A DNA stretch of 6,024 nt from Panacagrimonas sp. (lineage in GTDB: Bacteria; Pseudomonadota; Gammaproteobacteria; Nevskiales; Nevskiaceae), in the NCBI GenBank assembly GCA_021773655.1, contig JAJFJX010000269.1, forward strand, positions 1-6,024, written 5' to 3'. Positions 5,944 through 6,024 of the stretch are shown one piece after another (the first letter of the stretch is position 1; each line of letters begins with the position of its first letter). The translations under genes and the position numbers were made by a program. The notes under the pieces are model-generated. The model worked only from the letters and a program-made list of their open reading frames with translations. It was not told where the DNA came from and ran no database searches.

Positions 5944-6024
5944 ATGAGGTTGAAGCCAGTGCCCAAAGAAAAGGCACAGCTCCGGAAGCTCCTCATGAAA
6001 ACCACGCTTCCACCATGGGTCGCT
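5944..6024 (+). CDS. Possible start of a divergent gene (partial, uncertain)
   Basis: An ATG at 5944 preceded by GGAG opens a frame of 27 codons to the window edge, beginning MRLKPVPKEKAQLRKLLMKT. It is lysine- and leucine-rich and looks protein-like. I do not recognise it. If real, its start lies only 12 bases from the methyltransferase start, so promoters for both genes would have to lie inside coding sequence, which is unusual. Alternatives are that these bases are the methyltransferase leader, that the methyltransferase extends upstream (its frame has no stop in these 93 bases, but the residues are tryptophan-rich and unlikely), or that a minus-strand gene ends at the TGA at 5995-5993. 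Confidence 0.3.
   Translation, partial: MRLKPVPKEKAQLRKLLMKTTLPPWVA

Overview
The window looks like a bacterial accessory region, probably a prophage or prophage remnant carrying a restriction/defence cassette. It is fairly GC-rich by eye, with ATG and GTG starts, and the best leader has an AAGGAGG Shine-Dalgarno. DUF5681 proteins beside a ParB-methyltransferase fusion are common in proteobacterial prophages, so a proteobacterial host is my best guess. No rRNA, tRNA or housekeeping gene is present to confirm it. I see no CRISPR array, insertion sequence or attachment site.

Left part (1-3695): three genes with nuclease-like domains and one regulator. A 5'-truncated plus-strand gene (2-1378) ends in a PD-(D/E)XK-like domain of the kind found at the C-terminus of helicase-related defence proteins. 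Convergent to it, a minus-strand gene (1462-2313) encodes a 283-residue protein with a C-terminal Mrr-type nuclease domain. Upstream of that, on the same strand, is a small XRE/Cro-type repressor resembling restriction-modification controller proteins (2436-2639). Divergent from the regulator is a second nuclease (2760-3695) with an unfamiliar N-terminal domain, possibly a PUA/EVE-like modified-base reader, joined to an Mrr-like domain with a QxK active site. The 120 bp between regulator and second nuclease contains a perfect 8-bp inverted repeat and repeated CTACA boxes. A related GTAGAC element lies beside a candidate -35 box for the first Mrr gene. The regulator could therefore control itself and both flanking nucleases.

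Right part (3699-5931): a tight minus-strand operon. A ParB-N/beta-class DNA methyltransferase fusion is followed by two paralogous DUF5681 proteins, and both junctions are 4-bp ATGA overlaps. It meets the second nuclease gene tail to tail with only 3 bp between stop codons. The last 93 bases hold the methyltransferase leader and perhaps the start of a divergent plus-strand gene.

How the parts could work together is inference. The nucleases look like modification-dependent (type IV-like) or otherwise non-classical restriction enzymes, kept low by the XRE protein. The methyltransferase operon looks phage-derived, but it may also set the modification state that the nucleases tolerate or attack.
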